NCBI RefSeq assembly: GCF_021869535.1
Contig: NW_026262581.1
Location: 74,057,955 to 74,121,954, forward strand
Length of the DNA: 64,000 nucleotides
Source: Mytilus californianus
Taxonomy: Eukaryota > Mollusca > Bivalvia > Mytilida > Mytilidae
Reading direction: 5' to 3'
The notes beneath the pieces were generated by a model. The model worked only from the letters and a program-made list of their open reading frames with translations, ran no database searches and was not told the origin of the DNA. Below are positions 34,950-46,125 of the stretch, piece after piece; positions within the stretch are counted from its first letter, which is position 1, and the number at the start of each line of letters is the position of its first letter. Both the position numbers and the translations under genes were made by a program.

Positions 34950-37900
34950 GGTCTAAGAACTTCAATTTTTTTAATTTACCTATTATGGTCCAATGTCCAA
35001 AATCAAAATACATGGTTAGATTCAGCATATCAAAGAACCCCATATATTCAATTTTTGTTGAAATCAAACAAAGTTTAATTTTGGACCCCAACTTGGACAA
35101 ACTTGAAAACTGGTCCCATAATCAAAAATCTAAACACATGTTTAGATTCAGCATATCAAAGTACCCCAAGAATTCAATTTTTGTTAAAATCAAACTAAGT
35201 TTAATTTTGGACCCTTTGGACCTTAATGTAGACCAATTTAAAAAACGGGACCCAAAATTAAAAATCTAAAAACACGGTTAGATTTGGCATATCAAAGAAC
35301 CCCAATAATTCAATTTTTGATGAAATCAAACAAAGATTAATTTTGGACCCTTTTGACCTCAATATGAACCAATTTGATAGCAGGCCCACAAAATAAAAAA
35401 TCTAAATACATGGTAAGATTCAGCATATCAAAGAACCCCATATATTCAATTTTTGTTGAAATCAAACAAAGTTTAATTTTGGACCCCAATTTGGACCAAC
35501 TTGAAAACTGGGCCAAAAATCTAAAATCTAAATACATGTTTAGATTCAGCATATCAAAGAACCCCATATATTCAATTTTTGTTGAAATCAAACAAAGTTT
35601 AATTTTGGACCCCAACTTGGACCAACTTGAAAACTGGTCCCATAATCAAAAATCTAAACACATGTTTAGATTCAGCATATCAAAGAACCCCAAAAATTCA
35701 ATTTTTGTTAAAATCAAACTAAGTTTAATTTTGGACCCTTTGGACCTTAATGTAGACCAATTTAAAAAACGGGACCCAAAATTAAAAATCTAAATAAACG
35801 GTTAGATTTGGCATATCAAAGAACCCCAATAATTCAATTTTTGATGAAATCAAACAAAGTTTAATTTTGGTCCCTTTTGACCTCAATATGAACCAATTTG
35901 ATAGCGGGCCCACAAATAAAAAATCTAAATACATGGTAAGATTCAGCATATCAAAGAACCCCATATATTCAATTTTTGTTGAAATCAAACAAAGTTTAAT
36001 TTTGGACCCCAATTTGGACCAACTTGAAAACTGGGCCAAAAATCTAAAATCTAAATACATGTTTAGATTCAGCATATCAAAGAACCCCATATATTCAATT
36101 TTTGTTGAAATCAAACAAAGTTTAATTTTGGACCCCAACTTGGACCAACTTGAAAACTGGGCCCATAATCAAAAATCTAAACACATGTTTAGATTCAGCA
36201 TATCAAAGAACCCCAAAAATTCAATTTTTGTTAAAATCAAACTAAGTTTAATTTTGGACCCTTTGGACCTTAATGTAGACCAATTTAAAAACGGGACTCA
36301 AAATTAAAAATCTAAATACACGGTTAGATTTGGCATATCAAAGAACCCCAATAATTCATTTTTGATGAAATCAAACAAAGTTTAATTTTGGACCCTTTTG
36401 ACCTCAATATGAACCAATTTGATAGCGGGTCCACAAATAAAAAATCTAAATACATGGTTAGCTTCAGCATATCAAAGAACCCCAAGAATTCAATTTTTGA
36501 TGAAATCAAACAAAGTTTAATTTTGGACCCTTTTGACCTCAATGTGGACAAAGTTGATAACGGGGCCCAAAAATCAAAAATCTAAATACATGGTTAGATT
36601 CAGCATATCAAAGAACCCCATATATTCAATTTTTGTTGAAATCAAACAAAGTTTAATTTTGGACCCCGATTTGGACCAACTTGAAAACTGGGCCCATAAT
36701 CAAAAATCTAAATACATTTTTAGATTCAGCATATCAAAGTACCCTAAAAATTCAATTTTTGTTAAAATCAAACAAAGTTTAATTTTGGACCCTTTTGACC
36801 TTAATGTAGACCAATTTGAAAACGGAACCAAAAATTAAGAATCTAAATACGCGGTTAGATTCGGCATATCAAAGAACCCCAATAATTCAATTTTTGATGA
36901 AATCAAACAAAGTTTAATTTTGGTCCCTTTTGACCTCAATATGAACCAATTTGATAGCGGGCCCACAAATAAAAAATCTAAATACATGGTTAGATTCAGC
37001 ATATCAAAGAACCCCATATATTCAATTTTTGTTGAAATCAAACAAAGTTTAATTTTGGACCCCAACTTGGACAAACTTGAAAACTGGTCCCATAATCAAA
37101 AATCTAAACACATGTTTAGATTCAGCATATCAAAGTACCCCAAGAATTCAATTTTTGTTAAAATCAAACTAAGTTTAATTTTGGACCCTTTGGACCTTAA
37201 TGTAGACCAATTTAAAAAACGGGACCCAAAATTAAAAATCTAAATAAACGGTTAGATTTGGCATATCAAAGAACCCCAATAATTCAATTTTTGATGAAAT
37301 CAAACAAAGTTTAATTTTGGTCCCTTTTGACCTCAATATGAACCAATTTGATAGCGGGCCCACAAATAAAAAATCTAAATACATGGTAAGATTCAGCATA
37401 TCAAAGAACCCCATATATTCAATTTTTGTTGAAATCAAACAAAGTTTAATTTTGGACCCCAATTTGGACCAACTTGAAAACTGGGCCAAAAATCTAAAAT
37501 CTAAATACATGTTTAGATTCAGCATATCAAAGAACCCCATATATTCAATTTTTGTTGAAATCAAACAAAGTTTAATTTTGGACCCCAACTTGGACCAACT
37601 TGAAAACTGGGCCCATAATCAAAAATCTAAACACATGTTTAGATTCAGCATATCAAAGAACCCCAAAAATTCAATTTTTGTTAAAATCAAACTAAGTTTA
37701 ATTTTGGACCCTTTGGACCTTAATGTAGACCAATTTAAAAACGGGACTCAAAATTAAAAATCTAAATACACGGTTAGATTTGGCATATCAAAGAACCCCA
37801 ATAATTCATTTTTGATGAAATCAAACAAAGTTTAATTTTGGACCCTTTTGACCTCAATATGAACCAATTTGATAGCGGGTCCACAAATAAAAAATCTAAA

Positions 37901-38470
37901 TACATGGTTAGCTTCAGCATATCAAAGAACCCCAAGAATTCAATTTTTGATGAAATCAAACAAAGTTTAATTTTGGACCCTTTTGACCTCAATGTGGACA
38001 AAGTTGATAACGGGGCCCAAAAATCAAAAATCTAAATACATGGTTAGATTCAGCATATCAAAGAACCCCATATATTCAATTTTTGTTGAAATCAAACAAA
38101 GTTTAATTTTGGACCCCGATTTGGACCAACTTGAAAACTGGGCCCATAATCAAAAATCTAAATACATGTTTAGATTCAGCATATCAAAGTACCCTAAAAA
38201 TTCAATTTTTGTTAAAATCAAACAAAGTTTAATTTTGGACCCTTTTGACCTTAATGTAGACCAATTTGAAAACGGAACCAAAAATTAAGAATCTAAATAC
38301 GCGGTTAGATTCGGCATATCAAAGAACCCCAATAATTCAATTTTTGATGAAATCAAACAAAGTTAAATTTTGGACCCTTTGGACCTCAATGTGGACCAAT
38401 TTAAAAACGGGGCCCAAAATCCAAAAACTTAATACACGGTTAGATTCAGCATATTAAAGAACCCCAAGAA
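34950..38470. repeat. satellite-like array, about 27 units of ~126-137 bp
   Basis: Each unit holds GGTTAGATTCAGCATATCAA, AGAACCCC, AATTCAATTTTTGTTGAAAT, CAAACAAAGTTTAATTTTGG and a GACC-rich joint. Many units are 126 bp, a multiple of three, so 42-codon periodic frames stay open over two or three units on both strands. These frames have no start context, no domain and the same periodicity as the DNA, so they are not annotated as genes. Confidence 0.95.
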
Positions 38471-38527
38471 TTCAAAAATAAAACCCCATTGAAATTGATC
38501 AAGAAATAAGCAATTTATACGAAGTAT

Positions 38528-38755
38528 CTTCTTTTGCACAATACTGTGCAATTGAATATTTCTTGCTATTGTGCAATACTGTACAATTGACAATTTCTTG
38601 CTATTGCGCAATATTGTGCTATTGGATATTTCTTGCTATTGCGCAATACTGTGCAATTGAAGATTTCTTGCTGTTGCGCAATACTGTGCAATTGAAGATT
38701 TCTTGCAATTGTGCAATACTGTGCAATTGAAAATTTCTTGCTATTGCACAATACT
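38528..38755. repeat. 35-bp minisatellite, about 6.5 copies
   Basis: TTTCTTGCTATTGCGCAATA followed by CTGTGCAATTGAAGA recurs every 35 bp. TTGCGCAA and TTGCACAATACTGTGCAA are self-complementary, so each unit can fold. Confidence 0.93.
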
Positions 38756-38939
38756 TATTATATAATAATTAACACATCCTGTTTGGTGTGAATCTCCTAC
38801 CATATCATTATTATTTGCTTTTAAATATTAATCAGAAATAACCAACTTAAAATGGAAAATTTTAAAAGAAAAAAAAAAGGAAAAAAAGAAAAAAAAAGAA
38901 AAAATAAAATCCCCCCCCCCCCAAATTTTTTGAACCCCC

Positions 38940-39425
38940 TTATGATTCATCACCCCCAAACTCAATCCCAGCCTTCCCTTTGTGGTATGGTACCTTGCAG
39001 TACAATTTCAGAGAGATCCATACACTTGAACACAAGTTATTGTCTGGAAACTAGAAAAATGCTTATTTTTGGCCCCTTTTTGGCCCCCAATTCCTAAACG
39101 TTTCGGGCAATTACCCCCAAACTCAATTCCAGCTTTCCCTTTGTGATATGGAACCTTGTAGTACAATTTCAGAAATATCCAAACACTTACACACAAGTTA
39201 TTGTCATGAAACTAGAAAAATGCTTGTTTTTTGCCCCTTTTTTGGCCCCTAATTCCTAAAATTTTGAGGCAATTACCCCCAAAATCAATTACAGCCTTCC
39301 CTTTGTGATATGGAACCTTGTGGTACAATGTCAGAGAGATCCATACACTTACACACAAGTTATTGTCTGGAAGTTACAAAAATGCTTATTTTTGGCCCCT
39401 TTTTGGCCCCTAATTCCTTAACTGT
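38940..39425. repeat. ~161-bp tandem repeat, three copies
   Basis: GCTTATTTTTGGCCCCTTTT recurs at 39061, 39222 (one variant) and 39384, with TTCCCTTTGTGATATGGAAC and ACACACAAGTTATTGTC between. The period is that of a pearl-type core. Confidence 0.9.
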
Positions 39426-39636
39426 TGGTACCATAACCCCCAAAATCAATCCCCACCTTCCTTTCGTGGTATTGAACCTTATGGTAAAATTTCATGGAGA
39501 TCCATTCACTTAAACTAAAGTTAGAGTGCGAAAACCAATGTGTCTTCGGACGACGCCGGACGACGCCAGACGACGACGCCAACGTCATACCAATATACGA
39601 CCAAAAAATTTTCAATTTTTGCGGTCGTATAAAAAT

Positions 39637-41130
39637 TAGAGAAATGTATATAAACAATGCTATCTGTGTTATTTCTGAATGAAAATTAATGCCCCTTAAC
39701 TACAATGTACACTTGTAACTAAATATTCACATGTACAATATATATATATGGTATATTGTATTTTGTTAACAAATATTAAAGAATATTATTAAGATTAAAC
39801 ATAGTTGTAGGGAACTTGATAAATGTTTTATTTATCACTTTTTATTGTAAGAGCGACATGCATGTATACATGTACATTGTACAAAAATGTAGTAATAAGC
39901 AATTAATATCCACTTTAGGCAATCGTTATATGTTTTGATATTAATACATGATATATAAGAGGACCTATTTTCACATTGTATGTCGTAAAAAATAAATTCA
40001 TGTTAGATCTTACATTCTAACTCTATATTTAAAACAGAAGCATAGTTAGTTGTTCCCCTTGTTTTTTTTTTAACTAAAATGTTGTCAATGAACAAGACAT
40101 CAGGAAAATACCCAACCTTTTTACTTTTAAAATAAAATTCTATAGAAACATTATTGTATTGTTTAGGTAGTATGGTAGTATTTGCATTGGCAGTCACAGA
40201 GAGCAAATGACAGATAATTGATTTTAATACTAAAATTGGCAATTTAGACACAGGTATAACCTAATTTATCTGATCATGATCAAGAGGGAGTTTCTTGAAC
40301 TTTTCATATAGCTGACACATGATTGAAGACATATCAATTTTATTATGTCGCAACTGGTGTGTCTAGTCAGGTATTTTTTAAATAGATGAGCTTTAGATTT
40401 AACTAAAAACTATAATTTGATTTAAAAAGGATATTATTTAGTTTAAATTAGAGTACATGTATACTGTCATGACTGTAAATGTATCCATTTTGTTTTTGAG
40501 CAAGAAACCAAGTATCATCACAGTTTTATTTTCTTAACCTGTTTAACATGTTTAATTAGAAATGCATGTATCTTCTTGTATTTTATCTAAAAAGTACAAA
40601 AATGTATCATGATTGTGTTGTCTTGTTTACTTTCTTTTCATATAAACATGATAAAAGTGCATTTTCCACTTCTTACACACAATATCATCAGTTTTAAACA
40701 ACCTGAAGCTGGAAAACATAGCTCCATGAAGCATAAGTGTACATTTCTGTAAATTGCTACAAATAGCATGATACTACATTTACTACATGGTATACCAAAA
40801 TTTTGCTTTTTTTAAATTATTTTCTTTTTACAAAATGTTTTACATGCATTTCTATTTTTGTATTATATTTTGTCAGTACCTCAATAACATCCCAAACAAA
40901 ACGTTGTACATGTATTTCACAATAAATACAATTTGAAGGTGTTAAATCAACAATTCTAATATAAACATGGTAATAAGTCATATAACCCTATTTTGATTGG
41001 ATGAAGCCTACAGCGTCATTGGCAACAAAATTGCCCAAACATTTACCAACACTGTGGACATTATCAAGACATTTTTCAAATATTTTATTTTAAATATTTG
41101 AAGAGTATCGCATATATATATATATATATT
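39637..41130. other. AT-rich sequence without a recognised gene
   Basis: 40992-41027 holds TTGATTGG and CGTCATTGG, the complements of the CCAATCA and TGACG motifs seen near the hairpins. (TA)n lies at 41111-41130. An 82-codon open frame at 40003 (-) has no recognisable domain. Confidence 0.5.
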
Positions 41131-41277
41131 GAACAGATATATCATGTAAAGGAGGGGTATTTGCGAAAAATACCAGTCGAGAGAATGTTAAATTTCGCGA
41201 GCCGTAAGGCGAGGGAAATTCATTCTCAAGACTGGTATTTTTCGCAAATACCCCTCAAGAACATGCTATATCTGTTT
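41131..41277. repeat. long hairpin (about 66-bp arms)
   Basis: The left arm GAACAGATATATCATGTAAA to AATTTCG pairs with the right arm GGGAAATTCATTCTC to ATGCTATATCTGTTT. It includes a perfect 24-bp stretch around GGGGTATTTGCGAAAAATACC. The loop is CGAGCCGTAAGGCGAG. TGACGTT follows near 41320 and CCAATCA near 41480. Confidence 0.93.
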
Positions 41278-41539
41278 AATTACACCGAATGTTAACGTTC
41301 AAAAACGCATTGATGATCGTGACGTTACAAGCGTCCAGTCGGATAAGTATTTTTTGGCAAATACCATGGCAGAGAGGGTAAAAAAGGCATATCCTTTTTG
41401 CATATACCCCGGCGGCGTTAAAAAATGAAGGATATTCATTTGATAACAGTAAATTGGTGAAAAATACACTGGCTATCAACCAATCAAAACCCAGGATTCT
41501 TACATAAGGTGTAATTAATATATATATATATATAAAATT

Positions 41540-41605
41540 GAGAATGGAAATGGGGAATGTGTCAAAGAGACAACAACCCGACCATAGAACAGACAACAGC
41601 AGAAG
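41540..41605 (+). repeat. fragment of another mussel-type repeat
   Basis: GAATGGAAATGGGGAATGTG and GAGACAACAACCCGACCATA are recognised from memory as part of an abundant Mytilus repeat. (TA)n runs flank it at 41517-41535 and 41614-41629. Confidence 0.55.
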
Positions 41606-42260
41606 GTCACCAACTATATATATATATATGCATTAAATGTGTTTACATGGAACAGTTACATGTATGTATTTGAAGAATTGCCACATCAACAAATTGAACA
41701 ATGGCCAAATCCTAAATTGACTGTGCAACACTTCCATGACTTCAAATACTATAGTTATTTTTTTAGTTTGGATAGATCCAGCATACATTTGAATATAATG
41801 AGATTGTACATTGTTGTTTATATATCATGTATATATATATATATGTAATGTATTTACTATATAACAAGATAATATTATAAATAACATGACTTTGTTCTTC
41901 ATTAATGCTACATGTACATACATTGTACTTGTATAATAGATTTTTTTATAAATATGTTTTCGGCAATTGATTCATAAAAAATATAGGTATAGAAAAGTTC
42001 AGTAAATTTTATATATAATTCAAACCACGAAATAAAATCTAAATCATAAACACAAAATATAAACTTAACAAACCATTTAAACTACAATGAAATAGATCTA
42101 CTAACACAATAAAAAAATGTACCGGTACTACAAATTGTAAATATTTTTGTTTCAGTCCAGCAAGGCTCCGGCATTAAGCACCAATTCTGGTTCTACATAT
42201 GCATGTCTAGTTCAGCTAACCTCAAACCTGACTATGGCCCAGGTAATGTATCAATACATA

Positions 42261-42385
42261 CAGAATAAAGGCATTTTTGTTTTTGATACTGACTTTATCA
42301 GCAAGAATATCAAGCGAGCCCGTTAGGGCGAGCTGATATTCGAGCTGATGAAGTCAGTATCAAAAAATAAAATGCCATTATTCTT
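42261..42385. repeat. hairpin (about 54-bp arms)
   Basis: The left arm AGAATAAAGGCATTTTTG to AATATCAA pairs with the right arm CTGATATTCGAGCTGATGAA to GCCATTATTCTT. The loop is CGAGCCCGTTAGGGCGAG. Confidence 0.92.
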
Positions 42386-42499
42386 TTTATCGGCAATTTG
42401 TCATAACTGTAGGTTTTTTTGGTTCAGAATATGAAGTAGAATGAAATAGTCAGTAAAACTACTTTTACGCATACAAAACTTTGGAATAGTTTTTCGGTT

Positions 42500-42590
42500 G
42501 TATGAATGACGTCGCGTGCATTTCATTGATAAATTGAAGCTGATGGACTTGAGTATGCGACGTCGCTGCACTTATACATGACGTCATTGC
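42500..42590. promoter_or_regulatory. cluster of GACGTC sites downstream of the hairpin
   Basis: GACGTC occurs three times: ATGACGTCGCG near 42508, GCGACGTCGC near 42557 and a perfect TGACGTCA at 42579-42586. This is unusual density for AT-rich DNA. The role is unproven. Confidence 0.3.
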
Positions 42591-42669
42591 CTAATATTTT
42601 CGAGTATCAAGTCCTGTCCATGATCTTAAAAATATTAGGCTGTAAGATCAAAGATAAAATGTACAAACT

Positions 42670-43535
42670 GCCGATAAAGTAATGTATAAGGTATTATATT
42701 TATAGTTATTTGATTAAGATAAACTTGTAGCAGTACTATATATATAGCTAGTAATCTTAGATTAATGGTTGGAATATTATTCAAATTGAAATACAAAGAT
42801 CATCTGTCCTTTCAAGTACCTAAAATTTCTTAAATTTATATGATTTTTCACTTATTTAAGGTAACAGAACCAAAATTTGCAAAATCATGTGATAATGAAG
42901 ATACATGTTTATCCAAAGAATATTGACATGAAAATACTCATGTGTAGTGTAAATTACATCTGTCATGCCTGTGTCACAAACAAAAAAGGCTAAAATTTAA
43001 GACATTATGAGAACATTTTATATTTGTTAAATTTAACATATTTCACACTGCTTGAAAAAACAAATAATAATTCTCATTACCAAAAAGCTCTAATATACTT
43101 TTAGACATTTTCGAAATTAGTTATGGATAGTTTAATTTTTTTTGAATTTTGGCAATTTTAGGAGCTTACTACATCCATGACATTTCCATTTTGTGCAGAT
43201 TATAGTGTCATTACTGTACTGTAACAAAAATATTCACTAGAAAAAATAGCACTTTTTGAAAGTATGGCAAGAAAAATAAATTACATATGTACTTGTAATT
43301 GATGTTACAATTGTTGTAATGTACATTTGTAACTAATTCATAATACTAATGTCATGGTTTTACTTCATCAAATAGCAAGAACACATTTTGTCACAATCTG
43401 ACATTCACCATATATCTTTAACAAAAGGAAGTGCTAAATATGGCTAAAAGTTACACATAATTAGGTTTGCCTTATTTCTTTCATTCTGTAAATTGTATCA
43501 GTTCAAAAAATAAATTTTGACATACACTGTATACA
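42670..43535. other. AT-rich sequence without a recognised gene
   Basis: I see no repeat, gene or hairpin here. Confidence 0.5.
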
Positions 43536-43538
43536 TGT

Positions 43539-43753
43539 ATGAGGGTAGGAATGGGGTACCCCACATGATGAATGATGGTAAAATACTTCTTAAAATAACA
43601 TCAACAATAAACATTATACTCCATTTGACGCTAACAGTAGCTACAAAAATGAGATTTGACGAATGACGATAAATAATTGAGGCTCATTGGACGATAACGG
43701 TAGCCAAAAACAGATCTTTGACGCTTGACAATAAAGGGCATTCCTACCCTCAT
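43539..43753. mobile_element. 215-bp MITE-like element, ATGAGGGT ends
   Basis: The left end ATGAGGGTAGGAATGGGGT and the right end, complement ATGAGGGTAGGAATG, are inverted copies. Inside, GATTTGACGAATGACGATAA and TTGACGCTTGACAATAAAG are related half-repeats. It shares the ATGAGGGTNNGGATGGGG end pattern with the element at 32345. Confidence 0.78.
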
Positions 43754-44605
43754 GTATATTAACAATGTTTATTCTGTTGCAGCACAGGTCAGGCAAACAT
43801 TAGCTACACATATACATCATGTATAATATACTGTTAATGGTTTTTTTTTTCTTGATGCAACATTTGTAACTTAAATGTGAACTTTTAGTGATTTAACATA
43901 TATAAGGATTTTCCAAAATTTTATTTTAAAAAAGCTCATCTATCAAGTGTATACATTAGCCTGGCATTCTGACCCAATCTAATACTTCGTAGATAGGGCC
44001 AGGCGTAATACAATCCATGTGACCAACTATGAGCGCTGAACAGGACTGAATTACTGCGCATGTGCATGTTCTATAAACAAGGAATATATCAATCAGATCG
44101 TTAATAAACAGTTGATTCACGATGTTAATCAATAACGTTTGAATTATATATGCTAAATTTTTCTAAACTTGCATTTCATATGAAATGAAAAATAATTTTC
44201 AATGAATTTGTGACAATATAAATATTTCCCGCCATGTGTCAAGAAATGATGCTATCCCACAATGCATCATTCTAACATCCAACTGACGAAACCATTTTGT
44301 TGTATTCTGCCTAGCTCTACTGCCGAGTAGTGACGAGTAGTGAGTCAGGATCCCAGGCTAGTGTATACATGTACATATGTACATTAGGCATTACTTTAAA
44401 GTTTCGTGCAAAAAATAATCAAGAGAGACAAATAAATGTTCAAATATGTCTTTTTGGTATATGTGTCATTCAGGTACAAATGAATTTGGTTACGGTTTCA
44501 TTGATGTGTATACACACAATGTACTTTTATCCTTTTGTTAAAACAAATGATTTTGTATAAAAAAATATATATAGCACATTAGAAACTGACAGTAGGACAT
44601 TATAC
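43754..44605. other. probable 3' flank of the F-box gene
   Basis: This AT-rich DNA lies beyond the stop of the - strand F-box/LRR gene, so part of it should be 3' UTR. A - strand AATAAA at 44608-44613 overlaps the stop codon. A functional poly(A) site further left cannot be chosen by eye. Confidence 0.4.
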
Positions 44606-44612
44606 ATGTTTA

Positions 44613-45818
44613 TTATCGTTTATGCCACAATCCAAGATTTAAAGTTGTCAGTCTTTTCAGTTGCATTATCTTCTCTAAACCAACAGTTGTTATTTTTGTA
44701 CAACCGTACAAGTCAATTGAACTCAGATTCTTCAAGTTATCAGCAACAAGTCCAAGAGATTTGTCTGTAATGCGGATACACTGGCCAATGTTCAAGGTGG
44801 TTAATTCATGTAACGTTTGAACAAGTCTATAAATCCCATCATCACTAATATTACACGCATTAAGGCATAAGCATCTTAAACAAAATAACCCTTGAGCAAT
44901 ATACTGAAGAGACTGATCCCCAATCTTGTCACAAAAACTAACATCTAGAGTTGAAATTTTTGCTGTGCCATTAGCTAAATAACCAATGCCCGTGTCACTA
45001 ATATTATCACAACTTCTAAGATTCACTTCTTGTAAATTTGGCATTTTAGATATGAATTTTAAACCTGTGTCGGTTACACTTCCACAAAAACTTAAATTTA
45101 TTGTTTTTAACTGCATTATTCCGCCACTGACATGTTTTAAAGCCTGATCTGTAAGTTTTTGACAGTCTTGTAAACCCAAATGTTCTAATTCTAACGTTCC
45201 TGTTGCCGCATGTGGACTCTGTCCTGCTAAATGCCCAATGCCAACATCTGAAATATGTCTACAACTCCGTAGATTGAGTTGTTTCAACTTTCGCAATCCC
45301 CATGCGATAAGCAGAAGTCCTGTATTAGAAATGCTACAACATCCACCTAATTCTAAGATCTCAAGATTTTTTAGACTTTGTGCAATTCTTCCTAGACTGT
45401 TATCTGTCACTTGCTTACAGAGACTGAGATTCAATGCAGTAATACAAGGGAGATCATTGGAAAAAGCACCACCAAGACCTATATCAGTCACATTATAACA
45501 GCCACTCAAATCTAAACACTCTAAATTAGAGATCCCAGTAACGACATCTCGAAGGCTACGTCGTAAACTTAAAATTTGTACTCTTTTGATACCACGTTTT
45601 ACCAAACTCGGGAACAAAGACGGGTTTGCACGTCTGAGATGGAGCTTTGATATAACCCCTCTCCAGACCATACGATTATATGCAGCGTCTCTCCACGACA
45701 CACACACCTGGGCAGCTCTTCCTTTGTCTTTCACCTCTAAATAACTAAATATTATTGTCAAAATTTCTGGAAACAGACAGGAAATGTGAGCAGAGGCCTT
45801 TTCGGCCTGCTTCTCCAT
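44613..45818 (-). CDS. FBXL14: F-box/LRR-repeat protein 14 homologue (SCF substrate receptor)
   Basis: FBXL14 is the substrate-binding subunit of an SCF (SKP1-CUL1-F-box) ubiquitin ligase; vertebrate and fly (Partner of paired) homologues target Snail-type and other transcription factors. The 401-residue product is close to the vertebrate length of about 400-418. Residues ~11-57 form the F-box (HISCLFPEIL, RAAQVCVSWRDAAY, MVWRGV) and ~65-85 the LHLRRANPSLFPSL linker. About ten AMN1-type cysteine-containing LRRs fill the rest (LDLSGCYNVTD, LELGGCCSISN, LNLRSCDNISDTGIG, LDVSFCDKIGDQSL). The start is the ATG at 45818, which has A at -3 and G at +4. An upstream in-frame GTG would add eight residues and is unlikely to be used. 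The whole coding region is one exon with no frameshift and ends GLWHKR; vertebrate proteins continue for some residues after GLW, so the tail differs. Confidence 0.96.
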   Translation of the reverse strand: MEKQAEKASAHISCLFPEILTIIFSYLEVKDKGRAAQVCVSWRDAAYNRMVWRGVISKLHLRRANPSLFPSLVKRGIKRVQILSLRRSLRDVVTGISNLECLDLSGCYNVTDIGLGGAFSNDLPCITALNLSLCKQVTDNSLGRIAQSLKNLEILELGGCCSISNTGLLLIAWGLRKLKQLNLRSCRHISDVGIGHLAGQSPHAATGTLELEHLGLQDCQKLTDQALKHVSGGIMQLKTINLSFCGSVTDTGLKFISKMPNLQEVNLRSCDNISDTGIGYLANGTAKISTLDVSFCDKIGDQSLQYIAQGLFCLRCLCLNACNISDDGIYRLVQTLHELTTLNIGQCIRITDKSLGLVADNLKNLSSIDLYGCTKITTVGLEKIMQLKRLTTLNLGLWHKR

Positions 45819-45838
45819 TTTACATGGCTTCCTGTTTA

Positions 45839-45846
45839 TCACGTGA
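45839..45846. promoter_or_regulatory. TCACGTGA E-box just upstream of FBXL14
   Basis: This palindromic CACGTG E-box of the USF/MITF/TFE/Myc type lies about 20 bp before the ATG, in the likely promoter or 5' UTR. Presence is certain; function is inferred from position. Confidence 0.4.
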
Positions 45847-45960
45847 CAGGACGAAAAATTTCAAACCACATGATACGAAGTGGCAATTTTCATTTGTTAG
45901 TAAAAAAGCCCGGGAATTATTAAATTATTTAAACACTAATATCACTATACAAATCCTTGC

Positions 45961-46125
45961 TAAGGGACTTATCATTTTTTACCTGGGAGGGGGGGCTGGT
46001 CATTTTGAAATCATACATACAAAATTTCTTGATCCCCCCTCCATAATATTTCACTATTTTTATTTGATCCCCCCTGTAAAATATTTAAAAAATGTGATCC
46101 CCCCTCTATTAAACATGCCAAAATT
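45961..46125 (+). repeat. 'TGATCCCCCC' dispersed repeat, + copy
   Basis: GGGACTTATCATTTTTTACC, GGGCTGGTCAT, then three TGATCCCCCCT-type motifs about 37 bp apart. An inverted copy lies at 51386-51530. Confidence 0.88.

Larger units (their letters stand above)
34796..39636. mobile_element. expanded copy of the TACGACCGCA element (about 4.8 kb)
   Basis: Head (34796-34950), about 27 tandem cores (34950-38470), a 35-bp minisatellite (38528-38755), three ~161-bp repeats (38940-39420) and a tail ending TTTGCGGTCGTATAAAAATT. Head and tail match the short copy at 29808-30402. No transposase or helicase is seen. Confidence 0.85.

Noticed and set aside
35374-37757. Open frames of 101-146 codons on both strands at 35-38 kb as a repeat-protein gene
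   Set aside because: The peptide periodicity equals the DNA satellite period, both strands are open to the same degree, and no domain, splice signal or start context supports translation.
45819-45842. Eight-residue N-terminal extension of FBXL14
   Set aside because: It depends on a GTG start. The ATG at 45818 has an excellent context and matches the start region of the family.
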